DNA of 5,865 bases, from NCBI GenBank assembly GCA_024278345.1, contig JAJRTK010000461.1:1-5865 (forward strand), in the 5' to 3' direction. Under the pieces are notes generated by a model. That model was not told the origin of the DNA, ran no database searches, and saw only the letters and a program-made list of their open reading frames with translations. Both the position numbers and the translations under genes were made by a program. This DNA comes from a bacterium (GTDB taxonomy: Bacteria; CSSED10-310; JAJRTK01). Below, piece after piece: positions 1 through 5,648 of the stretch; position 1 is the stretch's first letter, and each line of letters begins with the position of its first letter.

Positions 1-2
1 AC

Positions 3-197
3 GACCGGTGGCTCCAAAGGGCCCAGGATTTTGGGCGGCTCGCTTTCTCCTACCACACACCGGGCCAGGATGGAGACACGTGGGCGTCCGACGTGAAAGA
101 GATCGATTCGCCCGACTTCATGTGCGGCGGCGCCGGAGTCGGAATGTTTTTTCTGCGCCTCCTGGCGCCGGAAAAAGTCCCGCTACACTTGACGTAA
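3..197 (+). CDS. LanC-like / lanthionine cyclase domain protein, C-terminal fragment
   Basis: This is an open frame entering from the left edge (first complete codon at base 3), running 64 codons to TAA at 195-197. Seen: fragment residues 21-30 read GQDGDTWASD, residues 36-54 contain SPDFMCGGAGVGMFFLRLL, and the tail is APEKVPLHLT. Known: LanC domains and the C-termini of class II LanM synthetases are alpha-barrels with repeated glycine-rich turns. Their last one typically reads like 'PGLMTGLAGIGYFLLRL', followed by a short 'P-(D/E)-(R/K)-VP' tail, which matches here in order and spacing. Inference: a LanC-like or LanM-type cyclase, which would add cysteine thiols to dehydrated residues in a peptide, or a LanC-like relative of unknown substrate. 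The zinc ligands and any dehydratase or kinase domain would lie upstream, outside the window, so subclass and activity cannot be judged. The family call rests on about 30 residues. Confidence 0.62.
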   Translation, partial: DRWLQRAQDFGRLAFSYHTPGQDGDTWASDVKEIDSPDFMCGGAGVGMFFLRLLAPEKVPLHLT

Positions 198-202
198 CGT
201 CA
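190..202. promoter_or_regulatory. 13-bp palindrome TGACGT-A-ACGTCA
   Basis: Two perfect 6-bp arms (TGACGT and ACGTCA) surround a single central A. The site overlaps the stop codon of the LanC-like gene and lies 32 bases before the isomerase start. The geometry would suit a small dimeric DNA-binding protein, so it is a candidate operator. No matching factor is visible in the window, and a palindrome of this size could be chance. Confidence 0.25.
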
Positions 203-220
203 GGTCAGGTCTTTCAACAC

Positions 221-225
221 AAGGA
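221..225 (+). promoter_or_regulatory. Ribosome binding site AAGGA that decides the isomerase start
   Basis: AAGGA at 221-225 abuts the in-frame ATG at 226 but stands nine bases before the second in-frame ATG at 235. Only the second spacing is normal for a Shine-Dalgarno site. It also places the Arg-Lys of the signal peptide right at the N-terminus, so 235 is preferred. Confidence 0.65.
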
Positions 226-234
226 ATGGAAACC

Positions 235-744
235 ATGCCAAGGAAGTTTCTTTTCGCCGTGGGCTGTCTAGCCCTTTCTACGGCGGCTTTTTCCGGGACC
301 CCCACCACGCGGCCAGCGGGGGCTCCGGCAACCCAGCCAGCAACCTCCCGCCCGGCGGCGAGCCGACCGGCGAAACCGGAGCCGCGGCGGGTTCGCGTCC
401 AGCACGTGCTGGTTGCATTCATGGGCACGTTGCCCGGAAAACCGATCACCCGCTCCTATGAAGAGGCGGAGGCGCGTGCGACGGAGGCCCTTCGACGGGC
501 GAAGGCGGGCGAGGATTTTGGAAAGCTCGTCAAGGAGTTCAGCGATGATGAGTTTCCCGGCATCTACGGCCTTACCAACGACGGAGCGCCTCCCGCCCCG
601 AACTTCAGTCCAAGGAGCGCCTTGGTGAAAGGGTTCGGCGACGTGGCCTTTAGCCTTGAAGTTGGAGAGGTGCGCATGCTTCCTTTCGACCCCAAGAATC
701 GCCGTAGCCCCTTCGGCTGGCACGTGATCAAGCGGTTGGAGTGA
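235..744 (+). CDS. Exported parvulin-type (PpiC-like) peptidyl-prolyl cis-trans isomerase
   Basis: Predicted protein of 169 residues. Residues 1-20 form a signal peptide: MPRK, then a hydrophobic core FLFAVGCLALSTAAF, with likely signal peptidase I cleavage near AFS-G. Residues 21-50 are a low-complexity Thr/Arg/Pro/Ala/Ser linker with repeated TRPA/SRPA units. Residues 53-169 form one rotamase domain: the first strand VQHVLVAF with His57, the helix EEAEARATEALRRAKAGEDF, the parvulin hallmark LVKEFSDD (98-105), VKGFGDVAFSLEVGEV (131-146), and the terminal strand FGWHVIKRLE with His163. Both conserved parvulin histidines are present. Known role: cis-trans isomerisation of prolyl bonds to help proteins fold outside the cytoplasm. 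Unlike SurA or PrsA it has no N-terminal chaperone domain, so it is a minimal catalytic module, probably periplasmic or tethered through the flexible linker. The usual G-G-D-L-G-W segment is replaced by a longer, unusual loop (GIYGLTNDGAPPAPNFSPRSA, about 109-129). The gene begins 37 bases after the LanC-like stop and ends 30 bases before the kinase. Confidence 0.87.
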   Translation: MPRKFLFAVGCLALSTAAFSGTPTTRPAGAPATQPATSRPAASRPAKPEPRRVRVQHVLVAFMGTLPGKPITRSYEEAEARATEALRRAKAGEDFGKLVKEFSDDEFPGIYGLTNDGAPPAPNFSPRSALVKGFGDVAFSLEVGEVRMLPFDPKNRRSPFGWHVIKRLE

Positions 745-774
745 TCTCGGGAAATGGTGCGGTGTAGGTAGGCG

Positions 775-3700
775 ATGTTGCATCTCGAAAGAACTAGAAT
801 TGGACCCTACCGGCTCATGGACTCGCTGGGCGAGGGTGGAATGGGAACGGTCTACCGTGCCCGACACTTCGAAACGGGGGAGGTCGTGGCGCTCAAGACC
901 GTTCGCATGGCCCGTCCCGGGCTTTTGGAAGGTCTGCGGCGTGAGATTTGGGCTTTGGCTAGGATCCGGCATCCCGGGATCGTCGCGATCCTCGATTCGG
1001 GCGTCCACGAGGGGATGCCTTGGTATGCCATGGAGCTTTTGGAAGGAGCTCTCCTGAGCCAGTTCATGAAAAAGATGCCGGGCCTTGGGTCGGCTGGTCC
1101 TGTTTTGTCCGATTCGGCGTCCAGATCGACGGACCCTTTGGAAGTGGCTTCGGAGACGGTTGGAAGTTTCACTCCTTCCGCGTCCGTGACCATGGCTTCG
1201 GCGAATCCATCTGCCGAGGAAGATGGTGTGGAAGGGAAACACCATATTTCCAGGCGTCGTCAAGCCAAAGAGGCCACGACGAGGCCGGACTTGACACAGA
1301 CGCTTACCTCCATGATGGAGGAAAAGGAGGCTCGATCTTGGAACTCAGGTTCGCCAAGGCACCGCCCGCACTTGCCGTGCTCTTGGCAACGGTCGCCAGC
1401 GGCCGCGGGGCGACTGGCCCAGGTGCTTGGGATCGTTTATCGTCTTTGTGAGCCGTTGGCCTACCTTCACGGAGAAGGACTCGTTCATCGGGATCTCAAG
1501 GCGAACAATATCCTGGTGAAGGAAAATGGCTGTCCCGTTCTCATGGACTTTGGCTTGATGTCGCGATTCGGAGGCCAGATCAGCAGAGAAGTACTGGAAA
1601 GGACAGGCCCTGTTTTCGGGACGATCTATGCGATGGCACCGGAGCTCATCCGGGGGCAGCTCGTGGATGCGCGGGCGGATCTCTATTCCCTTGGCTGCAT
1701 CCTGTACGAGCTGGTTGCGGGTTTGAGGCCGTTCGAGGGCAAGACGCCTGGAGAGGTCCTTGTTCGGCACCTAAAAACGCGTCCGGTACCACCTTCCGAT
1801 TTGGTTTCGGGGATACCGGCGGGTCTTGACGAGTTGATCTTAAAACTCTTGGAAAAAGATCCCCGCAACCGGATCGGCTACGCGGAGGACATTGCCAGCG
1901 CTCTCCGGCCGCTGCTCCAAGAGTTGGAATGCCTGCCACCTCCGGCATCCTATCAGGCTCCCAGGCCCAAATCCTATCTGTACAGGGCTGGCTTCGAAGG
2001 GCGGCAAGAGGAGTTTTCCATGCTCCGAAAGAGGCTGGGGGAACTCGTCGGTGGCAAGGGCAGTGCCGTCCTTCTTGGCGGCGAAGCTGGCATTGGCAAG
2101 ACACGGCTGGCGAAGGAGGTGGCCCGGGAGGCGCAGTTGCGAAATCTGACGGTTTTCGTGACTGAGGCGGACCCGGCTCCGCTACAGCGTGACAAACCAC
2201 TCCACCCCCTCCGAACCCTGTTGTGCGCCGTGGCCGACCGGTGTAGGGAAAAAGGGGTCGAGGAGACCGACCACCTGTTGGGTGACCGGGGCCGCATCTT
2301 GGCCCAGTACGAACCGAGTTTTGCGGACCTCCCGGGCCAAGAGCGGTACCCCGAGCCGGCGGCCCTTTCGCTGTCCGGAGCTCGGCTGCGTCTCTTTTCC
2401 TGCCTGACTCAAACACTCCGAGCCCTTTGCTCCCACCGTCCGGTGGTTCTCCTTATCGATGACCTGCAATGGGCGGATGGCCTGACGCTGGGATTTCTTC
2501 GCCATCTTCTTGACGGTCATCAGCTCCAGGAAATGCCCTTGTTCCTGGTGGGCGCCTACCGGAGTGACGAGGTGGGGAAGGAGCTGTCGGCCCTACTCCA
2601 AAGTAATGGATATCGCGACATCCACTTGGGACAACTCAAGGGGGAAGCCGTAGGCGCCATGATCGGAAACATGCTTGCCTTGGGGCGCATTCCACCGGGA
2701 TTTGTCCAGTTCTTGCGCCGGCAGTCGGAAGGCAATCCGCTCTTTGTCGGAGAATATCTCAAAACTGCTGTCAGTCAGGGGTTGTTGCTCCGAGACGCCA
2801 AAGGTTTGTGGCAGATCGCCGAGCCGGGTTCCGCCACGGACACGGATTATGGAAGCCTGCCCATTCCCAAGGCACTTCGATCGCTCATCCTGCGAAGGCT
2901 GGACGAGCTGAGCCAGGATGCCCGCCACCTGCTAGAGGTGGCGGCGCTCCTGGGCCATGACGCGGAAACGGATCTGCTGGCCGAAGTGACGGGACTTGGC
3001 CGAGCTCGCTTGACCCGGGCGACTTTCGATCTCATGGACCGGAAGCTCTTGGAGCCAGTGGGAGAGGAGGCCGTCCGTTTCGTTCACGACAAGTTTCGGG
3101 AGCTGGCTTACGAAGGGATCTCGAAACCGCATCGACGCGAGCTCCACCGGATGACCGCCGCTGTTTTGGAAGAGCTCCACCACGATGGCCGCACTGTTTC
3201 CCTGGCAGCTCTCGCCCACCATTGGGAGCGGGCTGGACGGGGCTCCCGGGCACGGATCTACTATCTGCCAGCCGCCCGGGAGGCACTGAAGCGCCATGCC
3301 TCTTTCGAAGCAGAGAAATTGTTCGAAGCCTACCTGCGCCTGACGCCGAAGCCCACCGCAGAGAGCATCGAAGCCAGAAACGACCTTGCCCACGAGGTTC
3401 TCCAGTTGCAAGGCCGCACCGAGGAAGCAATTTCCATGCACCGGTCGGCTCTCGAAGAAGCGAAGCAGCTCCATCTGCGGCCAGCGGAAACCAGAAGCCT
3501 GCTGGAACTCGGGATCGTCCATGACCGGATCGGTAGAGTCTATTTGGCCGAGGCGTTTTTCCGAGAAACGTTGGAGATCGTTAGAACGCTCGGTGACAAG
3601 CAGATGGAAGCGATTGTGCTGACCAAGCTCGCCGCCATCCAATTGGGCCTGGGAGAGGTGGAAAGTTCCAAGAACTTGCTTTGCCGAGCCGTAGAGCTCA

Positions 3701-4719
3701 ACCGGAAACTCGGGGAAAAGGGTGGTGAGGCTGCGGCTCTGGTCCATTTAGCGGATCTCCACCTTCAGCAAAACCGCCTGGAAGAAGCCGGTAAGCACTA
3801 CCACCGAGCACTGGGCATACACCGGGAAAACCACAACCGGCGAGGGGAAGGTTACACCCTCTTGAACCTGGCGATCCTTCGCCGAAGCCAGGGCGACCTC
3901 CCGGCGGCGGAAGAGCGATTTACTCAGGCGCTGGGAATCTTCTCTGAAATCGGTTGCCGCCGTGGGACTGGGTATACCTCGCTCTGCTTGGGAATTCTTC
4001 ACCGAGACCGAGGCCACCGGAAGCTGAGCCACAAATTTTACCGAACCGCCACGGAGATATTTTCCGAAACTGGTGATGTCCGGGGCAAAGGATATGTCCT
4101 GGTGAACGCTTCAACTCTTCTTCGGGACCACGCCTCATATCGACAGGGATTGGAACTCTCCGAGCAAGCTGCCGAACTCTTCCGACAATTGGGGGAGAAA
4201 CGGGGTTTGGCACACGCTCTGCTGGCCGTGCAGGAGAATCTCCTCGCCGCCGGGCAAATGGATCAGGCGGCGGAGTTGTCCCGGGAAAGCCTCGCCATCT
4301 TCGAGGCCATTAGCGATGAAAGGGGGCAAGCCGCAGCGGAACGCGCCCTTGGGAGCACCAAACTCTTCTTGGGTAAACTCCAGGAAGCACAACGTCTTTT
4401 GGAACGGTCAGTGAACCGATTCACCACGACCCAAGATCCGTTCGAACTCGTGGAAACCCATTGTGTCGCCGGTCGGATCGCTCTCGCCAGGGGCCTTTCT
4501 CCTGACTGGCACCTGGAGGAGGCGGACCGTTTGGCCAAGAGTCTCGATATCAGCGCAACCAGCCAGATCGTCCGCTCCGTCCAACGCCTGGCTCGGGCCA
4601 AAGCTCTCCTGGATGCCGGCCAGGGCGACAAACTTTTCTACGGTCTTCCCTACGAAGAAACTCCGCCTCTCCTGCGCCAGACCCTGGAGCAGACCGATTT
4701 TGCTGTTCAGTCCGCTTGA
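775..4719 (+). CDS. Ser/Thr protein kinase fused to AAA/STAND ATPase and TPR array
   Basis: A 1314-residue protein with no visible signal peptide or membrane segment, so probably cytoplasmic. Kinase domain, about 10-385: glycine loop GEGGMGTVY (19-27), Lys41 in VALK, Glu57, catalytic HRDLKANN (238-245), DFG (258-260), APE (288-290), Asp302 and Arg366. All key catalytic residues are present; the usual HRDLKP has Ala at 243. A polar insert, about 103-212, separates the hinge from helix E. ATPase, about 405-690: Walker A GGEAGIGKT (435-443), Walker B VVLLIDDLQWAD (557-568), then a sensor-like GAYRSDE (593-599). A winged-helix-like part (697-800) includes FVHDKFRELAYEGI. Roughly eight 40-residue TPR units follow (about 875-1215), with recurring RG-x-GY-x-LLNLAILxRxxGD. 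Known: this architecture (PknB-type kinase, AAA_16, TPR) belongs to bacterial signalling proteins, where TPRs sense partners and the ATPase gates output. Ligand and substrates are unknown. The start is supported because the domain begins at residue 9 and the gap to the isomerase is 30 bases. Confidence 0.93.
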   Translation: MLHLERTRIGPYRLMDSLGEGGMGTVYRARHFETGEVVALKTVRMARPGLLEGLRREIWALARIRHPGIVAILDSGVHEGMPWYAMELLEGALLSQFMKKMPGLGSAGPVLSDSASRSTDPLEVASETVGSFTPSASVTMASANPSAEEDGVEGKHHISRRRQAKEATTRPDLTQTLTSMMEEKEARSWNSGSPRHRPHLPCSWQRSPAAAGRLAQVLGIVYRLCEPLAYLHGEGLVHRDLKANNILVKENGCPVLMDFGLMSRFGGQISREVLERTGPVFGTIYAMAPELIRGQLVDARADLYSLGCILYELVAGLRPFEGKTPGEVLVRHLKTRPVPPSDLVSGIPAGLDELILKLLEKDPRNRIGYAEDIASALRPLLQELECLPPPASYQAPRPKSYLYRAGFEGRQEEFSMLRKRLGELVGGKGSAVLLGGEAGIGKTRLAKEVAREAQLRNLTVFVTEADPAPLQRDKPLHPLRTLLCAVADRCREKGVEETDHLLGDRGRILAQYEPSFADLPGQERYPEPAALSLSGARLRLFSCLTQTLRALCSHRPVVLLIDDLQWADGLTLGFLRHLLDGHQLQEMPLFLVGAYRSDEVGKELSALLQSNGYRDIHLGQLKGEAVGAMIGNMLALGRIPPGFVQFLRRQSEGNPLFVGEYLKTAVSQGLLLRDAKGLWQIAEPGSATDTDYGSLPIPKALRSLILRRLDELSQDARHLLEVAALLGHDAETDLLAEVTGLGRARLTRATFDLMDRKLLEPVGEEAVRFVHDKFRELAYEGISKPHRRELHRMTAAVLEELHHDGRTVSLAALAHHWERAGRGSRARIYYLPAAREALKRHASFEAEKLFEAYLRLTPKPTAESIEARNDLAHEVLQLQGRTEEAISMHRSALEEAKQLHLRPAETRSLLELGIVHDRIGRVYLAEAFFRETLEIVRTLGDKQMEAIVLTKLAAIQLGLGEVESSKNLLCRAVELNRKLGEKGGEAAALVHLADLHLQQNRLEEAGKHYHRALGIHRENHNRRGEGYTLLNLAILRRSQGDLPAAEERFTQALGIFSEIGCRRGTGYTSLCLGILHRDRGHRKLSHKFYRTATEIFSETGDVRGKGYVLVNASTLLRDHASYRQGLELSEQAAELFRQLGEKRGLAHALLAVQENLLAAGQMDQAAELSRESLAIFEAISDERGQAAAERALGSTKLFLGKLQEAQRLLERSVNRFTTTQDPFELVETHCVAGRIALARGLSPDWHLEEADRLAKSLDISATSQIVRSVQRLARAKALLDAGQGDKLFYGLPYEETPPLLRQTLEQTDFAVQSA

Positions 4720-4931
4720 GAGCAGCGAGCAATCCACCCATGAAAAACGTCTATGACCAGCTAGGCAAACTAGCCTTCCAGGTTCTTCTGGACCTGCCGG
4801 TCCCGGAAGAGCCGAACAGGAGGTCTTGGCCGAAGTCCAGGCCATCGACTTATGGTTCGAGGGGCCTCGCCATCCAGAAGCATTGAGGGCCCTGGGCCTC
4901 CTGGGACGCCTGGCTCGGAAGGCCACCATCT

Positions 4932-4939
4932 TCGAGTTC
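4932..4939 (+). repeat. Left target-site duplication TCGAGTTC
   Basis: Eight bases immediately outside the left inverted repeat are identical to the eight bases immediately outside the right one (5205-5212). Extending by one base breaks the match on both sides, so the duplication is exactly eight bases. This is the signature of a transposition event. Confidence 0.9.
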
Positions 4940-4962
4940 GGGTATCCACGCAAGGCGGGACA
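4940..4962 (+). repeat. Left terminal inverted repeat (23 bp)
   Basis: It begins GGGTATCCACGCAAGG and ends GCGGGACA. It is the exact reverse complement of 5182-5204; the next base inward (4963 T against 5181 C) does not pair. Confidence 0.95.
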
Positions 4963-4990
4963 TTCCCGGGACTGTGGAATCGCAAGCGTC

Positions 4991-5038
4991 CGGGCAACGC
5001 CTCGCTATCGCTCGGCGGGTCACGCTGCGCGTTACCCG
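4991..5038. repeat. Interior imperfect hairpin 1 of the element
   Basis: CGGGCAACGC (4991-5000) pairs with GCGTTACCCG (5029-5038) with one C-A mismatch, enclosing a 28-base loop. It lies wholly inside the mobile element. The in-frame stop that truncates the host frame starts one base further on (5039). Confidence 0.6.
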
Positions 5039-5040
5039 TA

Positions 5041-5089
5041 GGTGGTCCGGGGATTCCATCCCCTGGCAGGGCTTCGCCCCGCACCCACC
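5041..5089. repeat. Interior branched hairpin 2 of the element
   Basis: GGTGG (5041-5045) can pair with CCACC (5085-5089), closing over two small hairpins: GGGGAT/ATCCCC (5049-5054 with 5058-5063) and GGGC/GCCC (5069-5072 with 5076-5079). Together they suggest a three-way junction. The phrase GGGCTTCGCCCCGCACCCACC resembles REP-like palindromes I recall from intergenic DNA of several phyla; that likeness is from memory. Confidence 0.5.
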
Positions 5090-5107
5090 AGGGAGCGCGC
5101 TCATCTT

Positions 5108-5131
5108 CCCGTTGCAACGAAGGGCAACGGG
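5108..5131. repeat. Interior hairpin 3 of the element
   Basis: CCCGTTGC (5108-5115) and GCAACGGG (5124-5131) are perfect complementary 8-bp arms around an 8-base loop, AACGAAGG. Confidence 0.7.
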
Positions 5132-5181
5132 ATCCCAGCCCACATTTTTGTACGCTACGCGTTTTCCTTTTTTTTCTGTTC

Positions 5182-5204
5182 TGTCCCGCCTTGCGTGGAT
5201 ACCC
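5182..5204 (-). repeat. Right terminal inverted repeat (23 bp)
   Basis: It is the exact reverse complement of 4940-4962 and ends GCGTGGATACCC, directly followed by the second TCGAGTTC copy. A T-rich tract precedes it. Confidence 0.95.
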
Positions 5205-5212
5205 TCGAGTTC
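5205..5212 (+). repeat. Right target-site duplication TCGAGTTC
   Basis: It is identical to 4932-4939. From here the host gene frame resumes as TTC TAC TCC TCC, using the duplicated bases as codons Glu-Phe. Confidence 0.9.
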
Positions 5213-5648
5213 TACTCCTCCGCGCCCGGCATCGACCAGATGAGGCAGTGCATCGCCAAGCACCACGTCTGGCACCTCCATCGGCGGCGACAATCCAAGG
5301 AGGCCCGGGATCCCGACTTTCCACAGATGTGGCTCCTCTCCGCCGGGCGGCCCCAAACCCTTCTTTCTCCAAGCCTACGGCGGAGAAGCGACCGAATATG
5401 GGCCCGGCGTCTACCGTTTCGCAAGCTCCGGCTATGAAGAAGGCATCGTCGTCCTTTCGGAACTCCCGGAGACGGAGGAAACCCTCTTTCTCCGCCTCCT
5501 AACACGCGGAACCAGGCTCCGCAAGGCTCTCCGGGACCTTCTTTCCCTTCCCTGGGACAACCAACTCCGCCAAGAGCGGTTGGACATCTTGAAGCTCTTG
5601 CAATTCAAAATCGGCAATTTTCATCGGGGAACACCAATTTGTCGGTGA

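Larger units (their letters stand above)
4940..5204. mobile_element. 265-bp MITE-like non-autonomous element
   Basis: The element is bounded by perfect 23-bp terminal inverted repeats beginning GGGTATCCACGC and flanked by the perfect 8-bp duplication TCGAGTTC. It has no plausible transposase gene: reading frames through it are short and one has a stop at 5039-5041. The interior holds several GC-rich hairpins and a T-rich tract (about 5161-5180). Element plus one duplication copy is 273 bases, so excision joins host codons ATC TTC GAG TTC directly to TAC TCC TCC in the same frame. Known: miniature inverted-repeat elements are moved by a transposase encoded by a full-length relative with the same ends. 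Eight-base duplications occur in several IS families (for example IS66, ISL3, ISAs1), and the ends alone do not let me choose one. Perfect ends and duplication suggest recent insertion. Confidence 0.9.
4740..5648 (+). pseudogene. Decayed uncharacterised ~211-aa protein gene (two frameshifts plus element insertion)
   Basis: Four frame pieces together read as one protein. Piece 1 starts at ATG 4740, 20 bases after the kinase stop, with MKNVYDQLGKLAFQVLLDL. Near 4796 one base is missing; restoring a G in CTGCCGG links to AGPGRAEQEV and then LAEVQAIDLWFE. At 4940-5204 a mobile element interrupts after ATIFEF. The frame resumes as YSSAPGIDQMRQCIAKHHVWHL and runs to MWLLSAGRP. One extra C in 5351-5354 then forces a shift to KPFFLQAYGG, and on to GIVVLSELPETEETLFLRLL and LDILKLLQFKI, with TGA at 5646-5648. 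After correcting all three lesions the length is 636 bases, exactly 211 codons plus stop. The pattern (MKNVYDQL start, EVQAIDLWFE, LLSAGRP, VVLSELP) resembles a recurrent family of uncharacterised bacterial proteins I know from large-genome phyla. A nuclease-like fold (Rpn or PD-(D/E)XK-like) is a guess only. The gene is almost certainly non-functional, though either homopolymer shift could be a sequencing error. Confidence 0.82.

Noticed and set aside
189-217. Sigma-70-like promoter (TTGACG with TTTCAA 17 bases later)
   Set aside because: The -10 match is poor (three of six), and transcription would start at or within the ribosome site of the isomerase. The bases are better explained by the palindrome and coding end.
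253-270. Lipoprotein signal (AVGC) in the isomerase
   Set aside because: The cysteine lies in the middle of the hydrophobic core with too short a stretch before it, and -3/-2 are Ala-Val rather than a good lipobox. Signal peptidase I cleavage near AFS-G fits better.
8-271. 87-residue + strand reading frame at the left edge
   Set aside because: Its product is Arg-rich without family character and overlaps both the LanC-like frame (which shows a clear motif) and the isomerase start. It is a shadow frame.
268-1263. 331-residue reading frame on the - strand
   Set aside because: It runs antisense to the isomerase and kinase start, which have conserved catalytic motifs. Its Arg/His/Pro-rich translation is typical of antisense to GC-rich genes.
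4770-5372. 200-residue reading frame on the - strand across the mobile element
   Set aside because: It spans host gene, element and host gene with low-complexity Arg/Gly/Pro content and no transposase motifs. The sense strand reads as a recognisable protein on both sides of the insertion.
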